Shown: positions 1 through 9,029 of the stretch, piece by piece
How positions within the stretch are numbered: the first letter of the stretch is position 1
Layout: each line of letters begins with the position of its first letter
NCBI GenBank assembly: GCA_948684385.1
Contig: CAPQCU010000003.1
Location: 1-64,000 of the forward strand
Direction: 5' to 3'
DNA from: an uncultured bacterium
Lineage (GTDB): Bacteria > Cyanobacteriota > Vampirovibrionia > Gastranaerophilales > Gastranaerophilaceae
DNA: 64,000 nt
Notes under the pieces: model-generated
Told to the model about the DNA's origin: nothing
The model's database searches: none
The model's input: the letters and a program-made list of their open reading frames with translations, nothing else
Made by a program: the position numbers and the translations under genes

Positions 1-864
1 ACTTTTACTAAAGGACTTGTCGTTATAGAAAAATGTATGCTAAACCTTGAAAAGGGTAAATATAAAGATGTTAACTTTGGCAATCTTCATGCAAATCTTA
101 CTTTAGACAAAGACGGAGTTTTAGAGCTTCATTCTAATAAGTTTGATATTGCAGAAGGAATTTCGACTTTAAAAGTTAAGGCGGATTTAATAAAGAATAA
201 GTATTATTTGAGACTTGGAGTCAAAGATGTCAACTCTGACGTTATGGCTTCTGCGGTATTAGGGCTTCCTCGTGAAATTTCCGGAAAAGCACGAGGCTTG
301 ATTGAGATTAATACTGATGAAACTCTAAAGCTCAACGGTGATATTAAGTTTGATATTCAGAACGGAACGATTGAAAAAGTCGGATATGTGGAATATCTTT
401 TAAAGGCTGCTTCTCTCTTCAGAAATCCGCTTGCAATGATTAGCCCGACTACAATAGGTGATCTGGTTACAATTCCTAACGGAAAGTTTGACAAGATTGC
501 AGGAGAGCTAAAGATTGTAGATAATGTTGTTATGCCAATGCAAATAAGGTCTTCAGCAGATACATTAGCGACTTATATTGTTGGAAGATATGATTTAGAG
601 ACTAATGATGCGACTTTAAGGATTTATACGAAATTTTCTGACAAAGATACAGGATTTGCAGGTTTCTTAAGAAACATTTCTTTGAATAGTATTGCAAACA
701 GAATTTCTGCAAGCGGAAGGACTGATGCTAATTATTATTCTTCCGAACTTTCACAAATTCCTGAACTTAAAGTCGGAGAAGATGATGCGCAGGTATTTTT
801 AACAAAAGTTGACGGAGATGTGATTAATTTCAACTTCCTGTCATCTTTGAAGAGGATTAAGTAA
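1..864 (+). CDS. AsmA-like protein, C-terminal part (5' end outside window)
   Basis: The frame is open from base 1, so the start lies upstream and 287 C-terminal residues are visible. The segment consists of beta-rich, low-complexity strands typical of the AsmA/YhdP superfamily, which act in phospholipid transport and outer-membrane biogenesis in diderms. Its tail (a 'SADTLATYIVGRYDLETNDA' stretch about 90 residues from the end) matches the layout of the tail of the 1222-residue AsmA-like protein at 55300-58968, where an 'IEGDFDLLRNYADMKV' stretch sits in the same position, so the two look like paralogues. It stops one base before the TTG start of the next gene, so they are probably co-transcribed. 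Family membership is from pattern resemblance only. Confidence 0.7.
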   Translation, partial: TFTKGLVVIEKCMLNLEKGKYKDVNFGNLHANLTLDKDGVLELHSNKFDIAEGISTLKVKADLIKNKYYLRLGVKDVNSDVMASAVLGLPREISGKARGLIEINTDETLKLNGDIKFDIQNGTIEKVGYVEYLLKAASLFRNPLAMISPTTIGDLVTIPNGKFDKIAGELKIVDNVVMPMQIRSSADTLATYIVGRYDLETNDATLRIYTKFSDKDTGFAGFLRNISLNSIANRISASGRTDANYYSSELSQIPELKVGEDDAQVFLTKVDGDVINFNFLSSLKRIK

Positions 865-2334
865 TTGAAAAATTATTTGCAAAAACTTAAAAATGTTTGT
901 GCAGGTAAAAAAGTTGTAATTTATTGTAATGGTGAGTATTTCGATAACCTTACAAATAGTTTTAACTTGTCTGAATATTTTAATATTACGGGGGTTTCGG
1001 ATTTAAGGTATGAAACTTCTCTGGAGGCTGGGTATAAAGGATTTCAGGTAATCAAACCGTCTGATTTAAGCAAGGTTGAATGCGATTATATTCTAATTGC
1101 TTCGCCGAATTATTCCAATATAGAGCGGTTTTTAAGCTCTTTGGATGTTGAGGCTAAGATTTTACCTTTGTACACAGAGCCTCGCAGAGTAAATGTAAAA
1201 GAGAATTATGAAAAAGTTTTACGAAATCTAAAAAACAAGGAAAAAATCAGAGTCTTGTTTATATGTGAGGAAAATGCAAAATGGAGTTACAGTGCTCTGT
1301 ATAAAATGTTTTTGAGCGGCAGCCGTTTTGAAGTTTTGCCGGTCGTTCTTTTTCCGATAATTACGAAGAGCCGTGTAGAGTTTACGCAGGATGGGAATGC
1401 GGAATTTTTTAGAGAAGCCGGAATTCCAACTGTTGACGGGTATGATTATGATAAAAAACAAAACAGGGATTTGAAAGAGTTTCAGCCGGATATTGTTTTT
1501 TATGAGCAGCCGTGGTATTTGGAGGGTACTAACCATCCTGAAAAAGTTTCAGAATATGCGCTTACCTGCCTTGTACCTTATGGTTACACGACTTTGAGCC
1601 CTGATGAGTGGGGAAGCAATCTGGTGAAGAGAGTTTATTCGTCTCTTTGGAGATTTTTTTCTGAGAGTCCTTATCACAACGAGTTTTATAAAAAAGCTAC
1701 AGGCATGGATGATGAGAGCCTTGTTGCGGTCGGGTCGTTGAAGCTTGATTGTTATAATGAGCCTCCTCCCCCCCGCCCCCGGAAGTACTGCGTAATCTGG
1801 GCACCGCATCATTCGATTAATAACGATGGTCTGAGGATGTCGACATTTAAAGATAATTACAAAAAGTTTTTGGAGTTTGCAAAAGAACATGAAGAATATT
1901 CTTTTGTTCTAAAACCACATCCTGCATTGAGAAACGCTTGTTTAAACTCCGGAATTGATTATGACGGATTTATTCGGGAGTGGAATAATTTACCAAACGC
2001 GAGTGTGTATGATAAAGGAAATTATTTTGACCTGTTCAAAAGTTCGGACGTTATGATAACAGATTGTTCTTCGTTTCTTGCAGAATATTTTCCGTCTGAA
2101 AACCCGATAATCTTTTTAAATCGTCCTGACCGTGCACCTTTTGACGATTTTGGAGAGAAGCTTAGAGAAGGGTTTTATGAAGCGAATAGCTTTGAAGAAG
2201 CTGTAAAATTTTTAGAGCAAAAACAAGACGTTTTGAAACCAAAACGTCTTGAGATTATTGAAAAATGTTTTTATTCTGCTCAAAAACCTGCTGCAAAAAT
2301 GATTTTTGAATACATTTGTTTATTTCTTGGCTAA
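865..2334 (+). CDS. CDP-glycerol:glycerophosphotransferase-like protein with N-terminal nucleotide-binding-like module
   Basis: 489 residues, with a TTG start immediately after the stop of the preceding gene. Residues 1-110 form a Rossmann-like module ('KKVVIYCNGEYF' then 'DYILIASPN') also seen in the proteins at 7360-7755 and 2320-3456. The C-terminal half has the TagB/TagF (CDP-glycerol glycerophosphotransferase) features: 'CVIWAPHHS', 'FVLKPHP', 'SSDVMITDCSSFLAEYF' and 'PIIFLNRPD'. The family transfers glycerol- or ribitol-phosphate onto membrane-linked glycans. The linker contains a GC-rich run encoding Pro-Pro-Pro-Pro-Arg-Pro-Arg, out of keeping with the AT-rich gene. Its 3' end overlaps that of the convergent FkbM gene by 15 bases. 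The exact acceptor is unknown. Confidence 0.75.
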   Translation: MKNYLQKLKNVCAGKKVVIYCNGEYFDNLTNSFNLSEYFNITGVSDLRYETSLEAGYKGFQVIKPSDLSKVECDYILIASPNYSNIERFLSSLDVEAKILPLYTEPRRVNVKENYEKVLRNLKNKEKIRVLFICEENAKWSYSALYKMFLSGSRFEVLPVVLFPIITKSRVEFTQDGNAEFFREAGIPTVDGYDYDKKQNRDLKEFQPDIVFYEQPWYLEGTNHPEKVSEYALTCLVPYGYTTLSPDEWGSNLVKRVYSSLWRFFSESPYHNEFYKKATGMDDESLVAVGSLKLDCYNEPPPPRPRKYCVIWAPHHSINNDGLRMSTFKDNYKKFLEFAKEHEEYSFVLKPHPALRNACLNSGIDYDGFIREWNNLPNASVYDKGNYFDLFKSSDVMITDCSSFLAEYFPSENPIIFLNRPDRAPFDDFGEKLREGFYEANSFEEAVKFLEQKQDVLKPKRLEIIEKCFYSAQKPAAKMIFEYICLFLG

Positions 2335-3456
2335 TTCTTTAGGTATAGCGTATAAGACTGTTTCTGTATTGTCTTGTCTGTAATGTCCCAATCTGAATTC
2401 ATAGTTTGGAAGTAATTCTTTTAAATAAACAGGTATACCATAGAATTGAGCATTAGAATGATAAATGGATATAGCAAGCTGCGGACGAAACTTAAGAATT
2501 GTTTTTTCCGCGCCTTTTAATGCTTCTTGTTCGGCATTTTCTAAATCCATCTTGATAAAGTCTATATTCTGAATGTTATTTTCTTCTACAAAACTATCAA
2601 TTGTTATTGCATCAACATTAATAATTTGTGCTTCTCTTTGAATGTTTGGTTTAACCTCTACAACAGCAGAAGCAGCCTTAAAATGGCTTTCTTCTCTAAA
2701 TTGTAAGCTGGTATTTTCTTTCCACAAAGCTTTTTCTACAATTTCAATTTCGGGTTTACTTTTTATTAATTTATCAAATAAATTATTCTTAAATGATTCA
2801 TAACAAGGTTCAAAAGTGTAAACTTTTTTACAATTTGGAAGCATTTGCAGCATGATTAAAGAATGAATACCGTTACAAGCACCGCCGTCAATAGCTGTAG
2901 TTATGGCTTCTTTGTTTAAAAATTCAAAATAATGTTCAAATGGATAAAGGTCTATTCTGTTTGGATATTTTTTTTGATAATACGTGTGAATTTGATAAGC
3001 ATATTTCTTTTTATTATTTCTAGCCTTTGCCAGAAATCTAAAAAGATTTCTTTCTCCATGAGTTTTAAATACTTTAGCTGCTTTTTCAACATCATATTTT
3101 ATTTTAACAGTTTTATTTTTTGTTTTTACAATTTTTTCTGATACCATAACAATATTTTTAAGTCCGAAAGCTTTTAAAAGAAATTCCATATAGAATCTTG
3201 CTGAAAAAGAAGCTACAATGCCGGCATTTATTTCCTTAATGTGCGTATCTAAATTTTCTGCCAAATATAAAGGCAAACCTTTTAATGTGCCGGATTTTTT
3301 CGAATCAATAAAAAATTTAACTTCAACATCTGATCTTAATTTTTTAAGTACTTCATAAATTTCTTCTGCAATATCGTTACTGCCGTAAATGCAAATTTTA
3401 GCATTTTCTGGAAGTCCTTTAAAAATCTTGTTATACTCTTCTTCTAATTTATACAT
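2320..3456 (-). CDS. FkbM-family methyltransferase with N-terminal nucleotide-binding-like module
   Basis: 378 residues; ATG preceded by GGAGG with 8-base spacing. The first ~90 residues ('AKICIYGSNDIAEEIYEVL', 'KFFIDSKK') are a Rossmann-like module like those of the neighbouring glycan genes. The C-terminal ~200 residues are an SAM-dependent FkbM domain: 'AIDGGACNGIHSLIM' (SAM-binding glycine-rich loop), 'VYTFEPCYESF' and 'IDFIKMDLENAEQEALKGA'. FkbM enzymes O-methylate sugars or polyketides; here, within a surface-glycan cluster, methylation of a sugar or polyol is the natural inference. It is the last gene of the minus-strand operon that starts at 7755. Confidence 0.8.
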   Translation of the reverse strand: MYKLEEEYNKIFKGLPENAKICIYGSNDIAEEIYEVLKKLRSDVEVKFFIDSKKSGTLKGLPLYLAENLDTHIKEINAGIVASFSARFYMEFLLKAFGLKNIVMVSEKIVKTKNKTVKIKYDVEKAAKVFKTHGERNLFRFLAKARNNKKKYAYQIHTYYQKKYPNRIDLYPFEHYFEFLNKEAITTAIDGGACNGIHSLIMLQMLPNCKKVYTFEPCYESFKNNLFDKLIKSKPEIEIVEKALWKENTSLQFREESHFKAASAVVEVKPNIQREAQIINVDAITIDSFVEENNIQNIDFIKMDLENAEQEALKGAEKTILKFRPQLAISIYHSNAQFYGIPVYLKELLPNYEFRLGHYRQDNTETVLYAIPKELAKK

Positions 3457-3470
3457 CTCTCAATCCTCCG

Positions 3471-4454
3471 TTATATTAGCTTTTCAATCTCATTCCAATT
3501 ATTACCAATATTGTACATTTTAAGCACATTATCTCTTTTCTCTAAGCCAAAACTGTCACAATTATAACATAATTTTACATTTTTTCTTGATTTTAATAAA
3601 TCATTGCGCAGCTCAACATACTTTTCACCTCTCCAAATATCAATCAATTTTTCTTGCGTTAGATCACCCATTGTCATTTGTCCTAATGCATCATTACAAC
3701 ATAATGAAATTTTACCGTCAGGGCGAATAACCATTTGAGAAAATGGCCATAAGCAAGAACTTTTTATATGATAAGTGTGTCTTCTGTTTTTAGCATTTCC
3801 TGCACGATTATTTCGCAGCATATGTTTATCTATAACCTGAATTTTTACTTTTTTTCTTAATTCAGGATACTGCAGACAATAATTAGCAATTTCTTTAATT
3901 TTTGGAGCAAGATGTTTTTCGCCTTCATAATAATTATCTATTACCATATAATCAAGATGTGATATTAATTCTTGAAACTTTTCCAATGTTAAAAGCAGTC
4001 CGTTTGTGAATAAAAAATTCTTCGCATTTGGTAATTCTTTTTTGATATGTTCAACAAACTTGAAAATTCTTTTATCTAAAAGCGGTTCATTATTTGAATA
4101 TGCAGAAATGTATCCGTTATAATTTAATTCTTTTAGCTGTGATATGACTGAATTAAAAAGAGAGTCATCCATAACTTTGTATTCTCTTTTGTCCAAATGT
4201 TTATTAACCGGACAAAAATCACAATCACCGTTGCATCTGTTTAGAGTTTCTATTTCTATTGCTGTAGGCAAAGGAAAAGGCTCTTGTTTTATTAGTGCTT
4301 TTAAGACTGTATCAAGTTCGTTTTGCCTTAATTTATCATGATTTTTTCTGCGTGCATTCAATACAAAGATTTCGTAAAATGTTCTATTTTTGCTCAGTAA
4401 TTTAAAAATATTATTTTTGAATCTTAAAATATTTACTAATATGTTTAATTTCAC
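3471..4454 (-). CDS. Radical SAM/SPASM domain protein
   Basis: 327 residues, GTG start with AAAGGA seven bases upstream. The radical SAM [4Fe-4S] motif is CxxxCxxC at Cys74, Cys78 and Cys81 ('CNGDCDFCP'). A C-terminal SPASM-type region has 'CNDALGQMTMGDL' followed by 'IDIWRG' and 'CYNCDSFG', which can bind an auxiliary cluster. Such proteins occur in glycan and natural-product clusters as epimerases, dehydrogenases or peptide modifiers; the substrate cannot be read here. Four bases separate its start from the stop of the upstream glycerophosphotransferase-like gene, so it belongs to the same operon. Confidence 0.85.
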   Translation of the reverse strand: MKLNILVNILRFKNNIFKLLSKNRTFYEIFVLNARRKNHDKLRQNELDTVLKALIKQEPFPLPTAIEIETLNRCNGDCDFCPVNKHLDKREYKVMDDSLFNSVISQLKELNYNGYISAYSNNEPLLDKRIFKFVEHIKKELPNAKNFLFTNGLLLTLEKFQELISHLDYMVIDNYYEGEKHLAPKIKEIANYCLQYPELRKKVKIQVIDKHMLRNNRAGNAKNRRHTYHIKSSCLWPFSQMVIRPDGKISLCCNDALGQMTMGDLTQEKLIDIWRGEKYVELRNDLLKSRKNVKLCYNCDSFGLEKRDNVLKMYNIGNNWNEIEKLI

Positions 4455-4457
4455 TTT

Positions 4458-5630
4458 CTATCCTTTCATTAAATCATTGATAAGTTGTACTACTCGTAAC
4501 GAAGCATGACCATCTTCAACAGACAATTTTTGTTCTAAAAATTTGTCAACAGAGTCAATATATGATTTTGAACTGAAATTTTTTATATTATTAATCAATT
4601 CAACATTATTTTTTGCAATAGAAAAAGGAGTTTCTTCTAAAGGATAGTAAAAACCTCTTTCGTTATTGTATTTTGTAATATCATTTGCATAAATAAATGC
4701 CGGTTTTTTTGAGAGCATAAAATCAAAAATGCAGCTTGAGTAATCTGTTATTGCAGCATCTGATACTGCTAATAATTCTTGTACATCATCGTATTCTGTT
4801 GCGTCGATAAGAAAATTTTTATTATTAAAATCAATTCTTAATTTTATATTGCGATGAAGCCTTATAACAATTTTCCACTTTCCGCCAAATTTTTGTTCTA
4901 ACACCTGTTTTAATGCGTCAAAATCAATATTATAATTATTTAATGCACATCCCTGACGATACGTTGGTACATATATCAATATTTTGTCATCCAAATCTAT
5001 GCCAAGAATATTGAAAATCTTTTGTTTTAATTTTTCATTTTTTCTAAAGAAAATATCATTGCGAGGATGTCCCAGACGTAAAATTTTTCCTTTATTCCAG
5101 AATGCAGATTTGTAGACATCATCCTCAAATTGGCTGTTTGAAATAAGAAAATCTTGTAATTCAGCATTTTTAAGTGCATTTTGATACCACCCTTTGTTAC
5201 TTTTTAATGCATGAAAATCACCTTCGATTTTCTTTATTCCAAAAGAACCGTGCCAGGTTTGTATAAAATACTGTCCCTTTCTTTTGTTTAGAGATTTTTC
5301 AAGCATGCTTACTTTGTGATAATTATCTACCCAGAGTTTTGCAGTGAATAGCTCATATAACCCTCTTAATGATTTCATTTCTACACATTTTATTTCTTTA
5401 GGAAATTTATATGAATGCTTATCGAGATTTGCAAGCCAAATTAATTTATAATTTGTATTTTGTGCTAACAGTTCTTCTGCAATATATTTAGGATTACAGC
5501 CATATCCTAAACCGTTATAATTAGCGAAAACTATTTTTCTATTATCTATAGGAAAAAACTTGAAAGGTAGAAATTTATAAAAATTTTTATAACAATTCAT
5601 AACAAAAAATACTATAAAATATTTAAACAT
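4458..5630 (-). CDS. CDP-glycerol glycerophosphotransferase family protein (TagB/TagF-like)
   Basis: 390 residues. A hydrophobic N-terminus (residues 1-25) is followed by the TagB/TagF core: 'YIAEELLAQNTNYKLIWLAN', 'FIQTWHGSFGIKKIEGDF' (the TWHG motif), 'LGHPRNDIFF', 'ILIYVPTYRQG' and 'AAITDYSSCIFDFMLS'. The family polymerises or primes poly(glycerol- or ribitol-phosphate) at the membrane. It overlaps the stop of the upstream epimerase gene by 8 bases and sits just downstream of a TarI-like cytidylyltransferase, consistent with use of a CDP-activated polyol. Which polyol is used is not determinable from the sequence. Confidence 0.88.
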   Translation of the reverse strand: MFKYFIVFFVMNCYKNFYKFLPFKFFPIDNRKIVFANYNGLGYGCNPKYIAEELLAQNTNYKLIWLANLDKHSYKFPKEIKCVEMKSLRGLYELFTAKLWVDNYHKVSMLEKSLNKRKGQYFIQTWHGSFGIKKIEGDFHALKSNKGWYQNALKNAELQDFLISNSQFEDDVYKSAFWNKGKILRLGHPRNDIFFRKNEKLKQKIFNILGIDLDDKILIYVPTYRQGCALNNYNIDFDALKQVLEQKFGGKWKIVIRLHRNIKLRIDFNNKNFLIDATEYDDVQELLAVSDAAITDYSSCIFDFMLSKKPAFIYANDITKYNNERGFYYPLEETPFSIAKNNVELINNIKNFSSKSYIDSVDKFLEQKLSVEDGHASLRVVQLINDLMKG

Positions 5631-6657
5631 TATGCTCTGCCTCCATAAATAAAATGGTGCGGCGATACATTTCTTGTAAATCTATATAAGGTTTCCAGCC
5701 CAATTTTCTTAGCTTTAATGTATCAAGGCAAAGTTTGATATAATTATTATAACCGCGATTTTCATTGTCCAGATTAAACGTAATTCTGCTATTAAAATTT
5801 TTCGCTGCCAATTCCGCCATATTTCTAATTGAAATTGCAGTATTTTCATTAGCAATATTATATACTTCGCCATCTGTACCTTTTATTAGAATAGTTAAAA
5901 TTCCACTAACTGCATCAGTTAAATAACAATAATTCCTAACAGTTTTGCCCTCTGTATGCAGAATGATATCTTTTTTCTCAATAATACTTTTTGCAAACTG
6001 GGCAAAAACTCTGTTATCTTCTTTTGAAATTCCGGCTCCGAAAGTTTGGGTAAGCCTTGCTATTTTAACTCTAACTCCGTATTCTGCTGCGTATGAAGCA
6101 CAAAGACATTCTGCGGCTCTCTTGCCTTCAGGATAACTGCTTCTTGGATTAGTTAAATCCAAGCTTCCTAAGTAATCTTCCGAAATCTTTTCTTCTGAAA
6201 CTACATCTCCATAAACTTCCAGAGAAGAAAGATAGCAGAGCGATTTTACTTTCTTTTTATGTGCAAATTCCAGAATGTTTTTTGTGCCATTGATAATTGT
6301 TAGCATTATTTCAACCGGATTTTTTACCATTTCTGCAGAAGATGTTGTGTTGGCCGTATGCACAATATAATGTACAGAATTTTGATAATTGATTGGGGTG
6401 TTAATATCTTGTACAATAATCTCCAAATTCGGATTGTCTAAAGCGCACCCAAAAATTTTTTTTGCTTTTTCAAGGTTTCTGACTAAAGCAACAACTTTTA
6501 TTCCGCCATATAATAAAAATGCAAATACAATTTCGCTTCCTATTAGTCCTGTTGCTCCGGTTACCATTACGGTGCAGTTTTTAAACTCTTTAAAAATCGG
6601 GTTTTGGATAAGCTCTTCCAAATCTTTTTGACGTATTTTGTTTGCTAATTTAAACAT
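5623..6657 (-). CDS. NAD-dependent epimerase/dehydratase (extended SDR)
   Basis: 344 residues. The N-terminal dinucleotide-binding loop 'VTGATGLIGSEIV' (GxxGxxG) and the catalytic Tyr-xxx-Lys pair in 'SSYPEGKRAAE', with an upstream Ser ('YLSSLEVYG'), define an extended short-chain dehydrogenase such as UDP-glucose 4-epimerase or dTDP-glucose dehydratase. It lies between the TarI-like and TagB/F-like genes with 8-base overlaps on each side, so it probably makes a nucleotide sugar or modifies the polyol moiety. The substrate is not readable from sequence. Confidence 0.85.
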   Translation of the reverse strand: MFKLANKIRQKDLEELIQNPIFKEFKNCTVMVTGATGLIGSEIVFAFLLYGGIKVVALVRNLEKAKKIFGCALDNPNLEIIVQDINTPINYQNSVHYIVHTANTTSSAEMVKNPVEIMLTIINGTKNILEFAHKKKVKSLCYLSSLEVYGDVVSEEKISEDYLGSLDLTNPRSSYPEGKRAAECLCASYAAEYGVRVKIARLTQTFGAGISKEDNRVFAQFAKSIIEKKDIILHTEGKTVRNYCYLTDAVSGILTILIKGTDGEVYNIANENTAISIRNMAELAAKNFNSRITFNLDNENRGYNNYIKLCLDTLKLRKLGWKPYIDLQEMYRRTILFMEAEHNV

Positions 6658-7363
6658 TTTCAGCCTCTTTTTTGAACTCCAAAATACCTTTTAAAATAAA
6701 CACATCCTGAGGAGTTGTGATTTTAATATTCCCGAAATTTCCTCTAACGAGTCTTGTTTCACGCCCCAGGATATGAAAAAGGGTGCATGAGTCGACAATT
6801 CCGTCGTAATTTCTTATTTTTTCATGTGCTTCCAATATTTCTCCGAGTCTGAAACTTTGCGGAGCCTGCGCTGCATAAGTTTCTTCCCTAAGCGGAACGT
6901 GCTGCGGAATATCACCGTTTTTGCTTACAAGAATTGTTTCATAGCAAGGAGTTGAAGTGACTCCTGTGCCGTATTTTTTTACGCTTTCAATATTGTCTGT
7001 AATTACTTTTTCAGTAATAATTGGTCTGACTCCGTCATGGATAAGCACAATTGAATCATCCGGATTTTCACTCCGTGCACATTTTAAAGCGTTATAAATA
7101 GACTCCTGACCGCATTTACCGCCTTTTACAATCCCTTTAACTTTATTGATTTTGAAATTTTTGACAAGCTCTTTGGTGTAGTCAATATAATTTTCGAGTA
7201 CGGAAATATAAATTTTATCAATTTCAGGATGGTTTTGGAAATGCTCAAGCGTATGAATAAGAATGGGCTTACCATTAATTTCTAAAAACTGTTTAGGAAT
7301 AGAGTCTTTGCTGTTACAAAGCCTTTGACCTACCCCGCCTGCAAAAATTATTGCTATATTCAC
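6650..7363 (-). CDS. TarI/IspD-family cytidylyltransferase (likely polyol-phosphate cytidylyltransferase)
   Basis: 237 residues, GTG start with AAAGGA upstream and a GTGA overlap with the preceding gene. The nucleotide-binding loop is 'FAGGVGQRL' followed by 'IPKQFLEINGKPILIHTLEHF'; later motifs are 'VLIHDGVRPII', 'QAPQSFRL' and the C-terminal 'NIKITTPQDV'. These are shared by IspD (MEP pathway) and TarI (ribitol-5-phosphate cytidylyltransferase). The context beside TagB/F-like polymerases favours a CDP-polyol-forming TarI-like role, but IspD cannot be excluded. A second IspD elsewhere in the genome would settle it. Confidence 0.8.
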   Translation of the reverse strand: MNIAIIFAGGVGQRLCNSKDSIPKQFLEINGKPILIHTLEHFQNHPEIDKIYISVLENYIDYTKELVKNFKINKVKGIVKGGKCGQESIYNALKCARSENPDDSIVLIHDGVRPIITEKVITDNIESVKKYGTGVTSTPCYETILVSKNGDIPQHVPLREETYAAQAPQSFRLGEILEAHEKIRNYDGIVDSCTLFHILGRETRLVRGNFGNIKITTPQDVFILKGILEFKKEAENV

Positions 7364-7755
7364 TCAAAAATTTCCTTTAGTAGTGTTAAAAATGGTTTAT
7401 CAACAAGCGGCAGAATTTTTATGCCTTTGCCTTTAAACAGGTTGTTTTGAAAATCGTCAATGATACTCAAAAATTTCAAAGTAGCAACAAGAATGTAGTC
7501 CGGTTTATAGTCGGCAATTTTTTCTAGCGGAATAATTTTGTATCCTAACTCTTCCCTGCCTTCATCCGCATCAAGGTATTTTCTATCTGAAATTCCGATG
7601 ATGTTGAGTTTCGATAAATCGAAATTTTTTAAGATTTTCTGAAATAAAATGCCTGTTCCATAAATAACAACGGTTTTGTTTTTCAATTTTCTGTTAAGCT
7701 TATTTAAGTTTTTCTCAAACTTAACAGATTTTAAATACTCTAACTGCTCATCCAT
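7360..7755 (-). CDS. Small Rossmann-like protein of the glycan cluster
   Basis: 131 residues; ATG with AAAGGA upstream. 'KTVVIYGTGILFQKIL' and 'YKPDYILVATLKF' give a nucleotide-binding-like beta-alpha-beta fold. It closely resembles the N-terminal module of the protein at 865-2334 (same length, ending in a 'KILPL' strand) and that of the FkbM protein. It is the first gene of the minus-strand glycan operon 7755-2320 and overlaps the cytidylyltransferase start by 4 bases. I cannot assign an activity; PglD-like or sugar-dehydrogenase N-domains are possible relatives. Confidence 0.65.
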   Translation of the reverse strand: MDEQLEYLKSVKFEKNLNKLNRKLKNKTVVIYGTGILFQKILKNFDLSKLNIIGISDRKYLDADEGREELGYKIIPLEKIADYKPDYILVATLKFLSIIDDFQNNLFKGKGIKILPLVDKPFLTLLKEIFE

Positions 7756-7818
7756 TTTTTAATCCTTTTCACCACACTTCAATTTATCAACTCCCCCTCC
7801 CATTCTATCATAAAAACC

Positions 7819-8994
7819 TTACAATTCCATCTTTTTACTATGTTTTTTCAAGACTTTTGCCTGATATTCAGGGTCGTATTGGAACTTGTACCCGTTTACG
7901 AAACTTTTTACTACAGCTTTTGAGAATGTTCCTTTTGCACTCCAGTAAGCAGTGTGCGCAAATGCAAACATTCTTTTGCTCCACACACTTGAGTCGTCAA
8001 AGATTACTCCTGACGGGTTTTCGATTTGAAGCCCGAGCCTGTCTGAAATCTCGTTTACAGTCAGGTTTCTGCTTGTCGGAAAACCTAACGGGTCTTCGCG
8101 GAAATTTACGGTAATCCAAAAAATTCCGTTCTCAAAAATATATTTTGTCATTAACTTGTTGTAATAATTAAGCTCATAATCAGAGTCTGCAAGGTCTGAA
8201 TAGAAGAGTACAAGAGGGCTTGCAAAGTTCACTATTCCTCTGACTTTTTTATCCGGAGCGCAGGCAAGCTCTGTCATTTCGTCAAGCTTAAGGTAGTTCT
8301 CTTTAAGCATTTCTTTATCCTGATTTAAAATAATATGCCCTGCTTCCGAAACTGAACCTATTCCTGCGTAATCATAAGAAAGCGCTGAAATACAAGTATC
8401 TTTGCGCGGGTTTTGTTTTACAAACTCCAAAAACTCATCATCCATTTTTAATGTTTCAAAAATATTTTCAAGATTAATGTATCTAAGCTTGTTGAACAAA
8501 TATTCATAAGTTACGAATGTTCCCGCAGAATACCCGTACAGAATTACATCGTCACTTTCTTCCGATTTAATTTTTTCATTTAATTCTTCCAAAATAGGGA
8601 GCATATTGTGAGTTTTTTGTACCCAGATTGCATCGTGCAAATACTGCGCAATCAGGCTCCTTGCAATATATGCGCCGGATGAACTTATTGCCTTCGATAC
8701 ATCAAGCTGGCTTTTTACAAATGCTAAATCACGTTCGCTCTTATCGCCCCAGAAAAATACTACAGGCTCGTCTTTAATTTTTAGTCCGCCTAAAGAAGAG
8801 TAATAATGCTTGATTGCAGAGTTGTGTTCAAACTTCTTTTTTAAAACCGGATGGAGTTTTTGAACCCCGTTTTCATACCAGGTTTTCATTTTTTCATCAT
8901 TATTGTTTGAACCGTTAATGTAAATAAAGCTTACGTCTGCAAATACAGGTGCTGAGAGTATTAAAAAAGCTAAGGTCAATAAAATCTTTCTCAT
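7819..8994 (-). CDS. Secreted alpha/beta-hydrolase-like protein
   Basis: 391 residues. The N-terminus 'MRKILLTLAFLILSAPVFA' is a signal peptide with an AxA-type cleavage site near residue 19. A nucleophile elbow 'GYSAG' places a likely catalytic Ser at residue 156, preceded by 'DDVILY', as in alpha/beta hydrolases and lipases. The 'YINGSNNN' loop after the first strand could form the oxyanion hole. There is no Shine-Dalgarno. Instead a strong promoter (9001-9029) ends six bases before the ATG, so the mRNA may be leaderless. The substrate is unknown. Confidence 0.6.
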   Translation of the reverse strand: MRKILLTLAFLILSAPVFADVSFIYINGSNNNDEKMKTWYENGVQKLHPVLKKKFEHNSAIKHYYSSLGGLKIKDEPVVFFWGDKSERDLAFVKSQLDVSKAISSSGAYIARSLIAQYLHDAIWVQKTHNMLPILEELNEKIKSEESDDVILYGYSAGTFVTYEYLFNKLRYINLENIFETLKMDDEFLEFVKQNPRKDTCISALSYDYAGIGSVSEAGHIILNQDKEMLKENYLKLDEMTELACAPDKKVRGIVNFASPLVLFYSDLADSDYELNYYNKLMTKYIFENGIFWITVNFREDPLGFPTSRNLTVNEISDRLGLQIENPSGVIFDDSSVWSKRMFAFAHTAYWSAKGTFSKAVVKSFVNGYKFQYDPEYQAKVLKKHSKKMEL

Positions 8995-9000
8995 AATTAG

Positions 9001-9029
9001 ATTTTACCATTATTGTGACAATAATACAA
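9001..9029 (-). promoter_or_regulatory. Promoter of the secreted hydrolase, leaderless geometry
   Basis: On the minus strand, TTGTAT (-35, 9024-9029) is followed by a 17-base spacer and TAAAAT (-10, 9001-9006), with the extended TG two bases before the -10. Six bases separate the -10 from the ATG at 8994, which puts +1 on the A of the start codon. It overlaps the 3' end of the Crp/Fnr gene. Confidence 0.6.
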
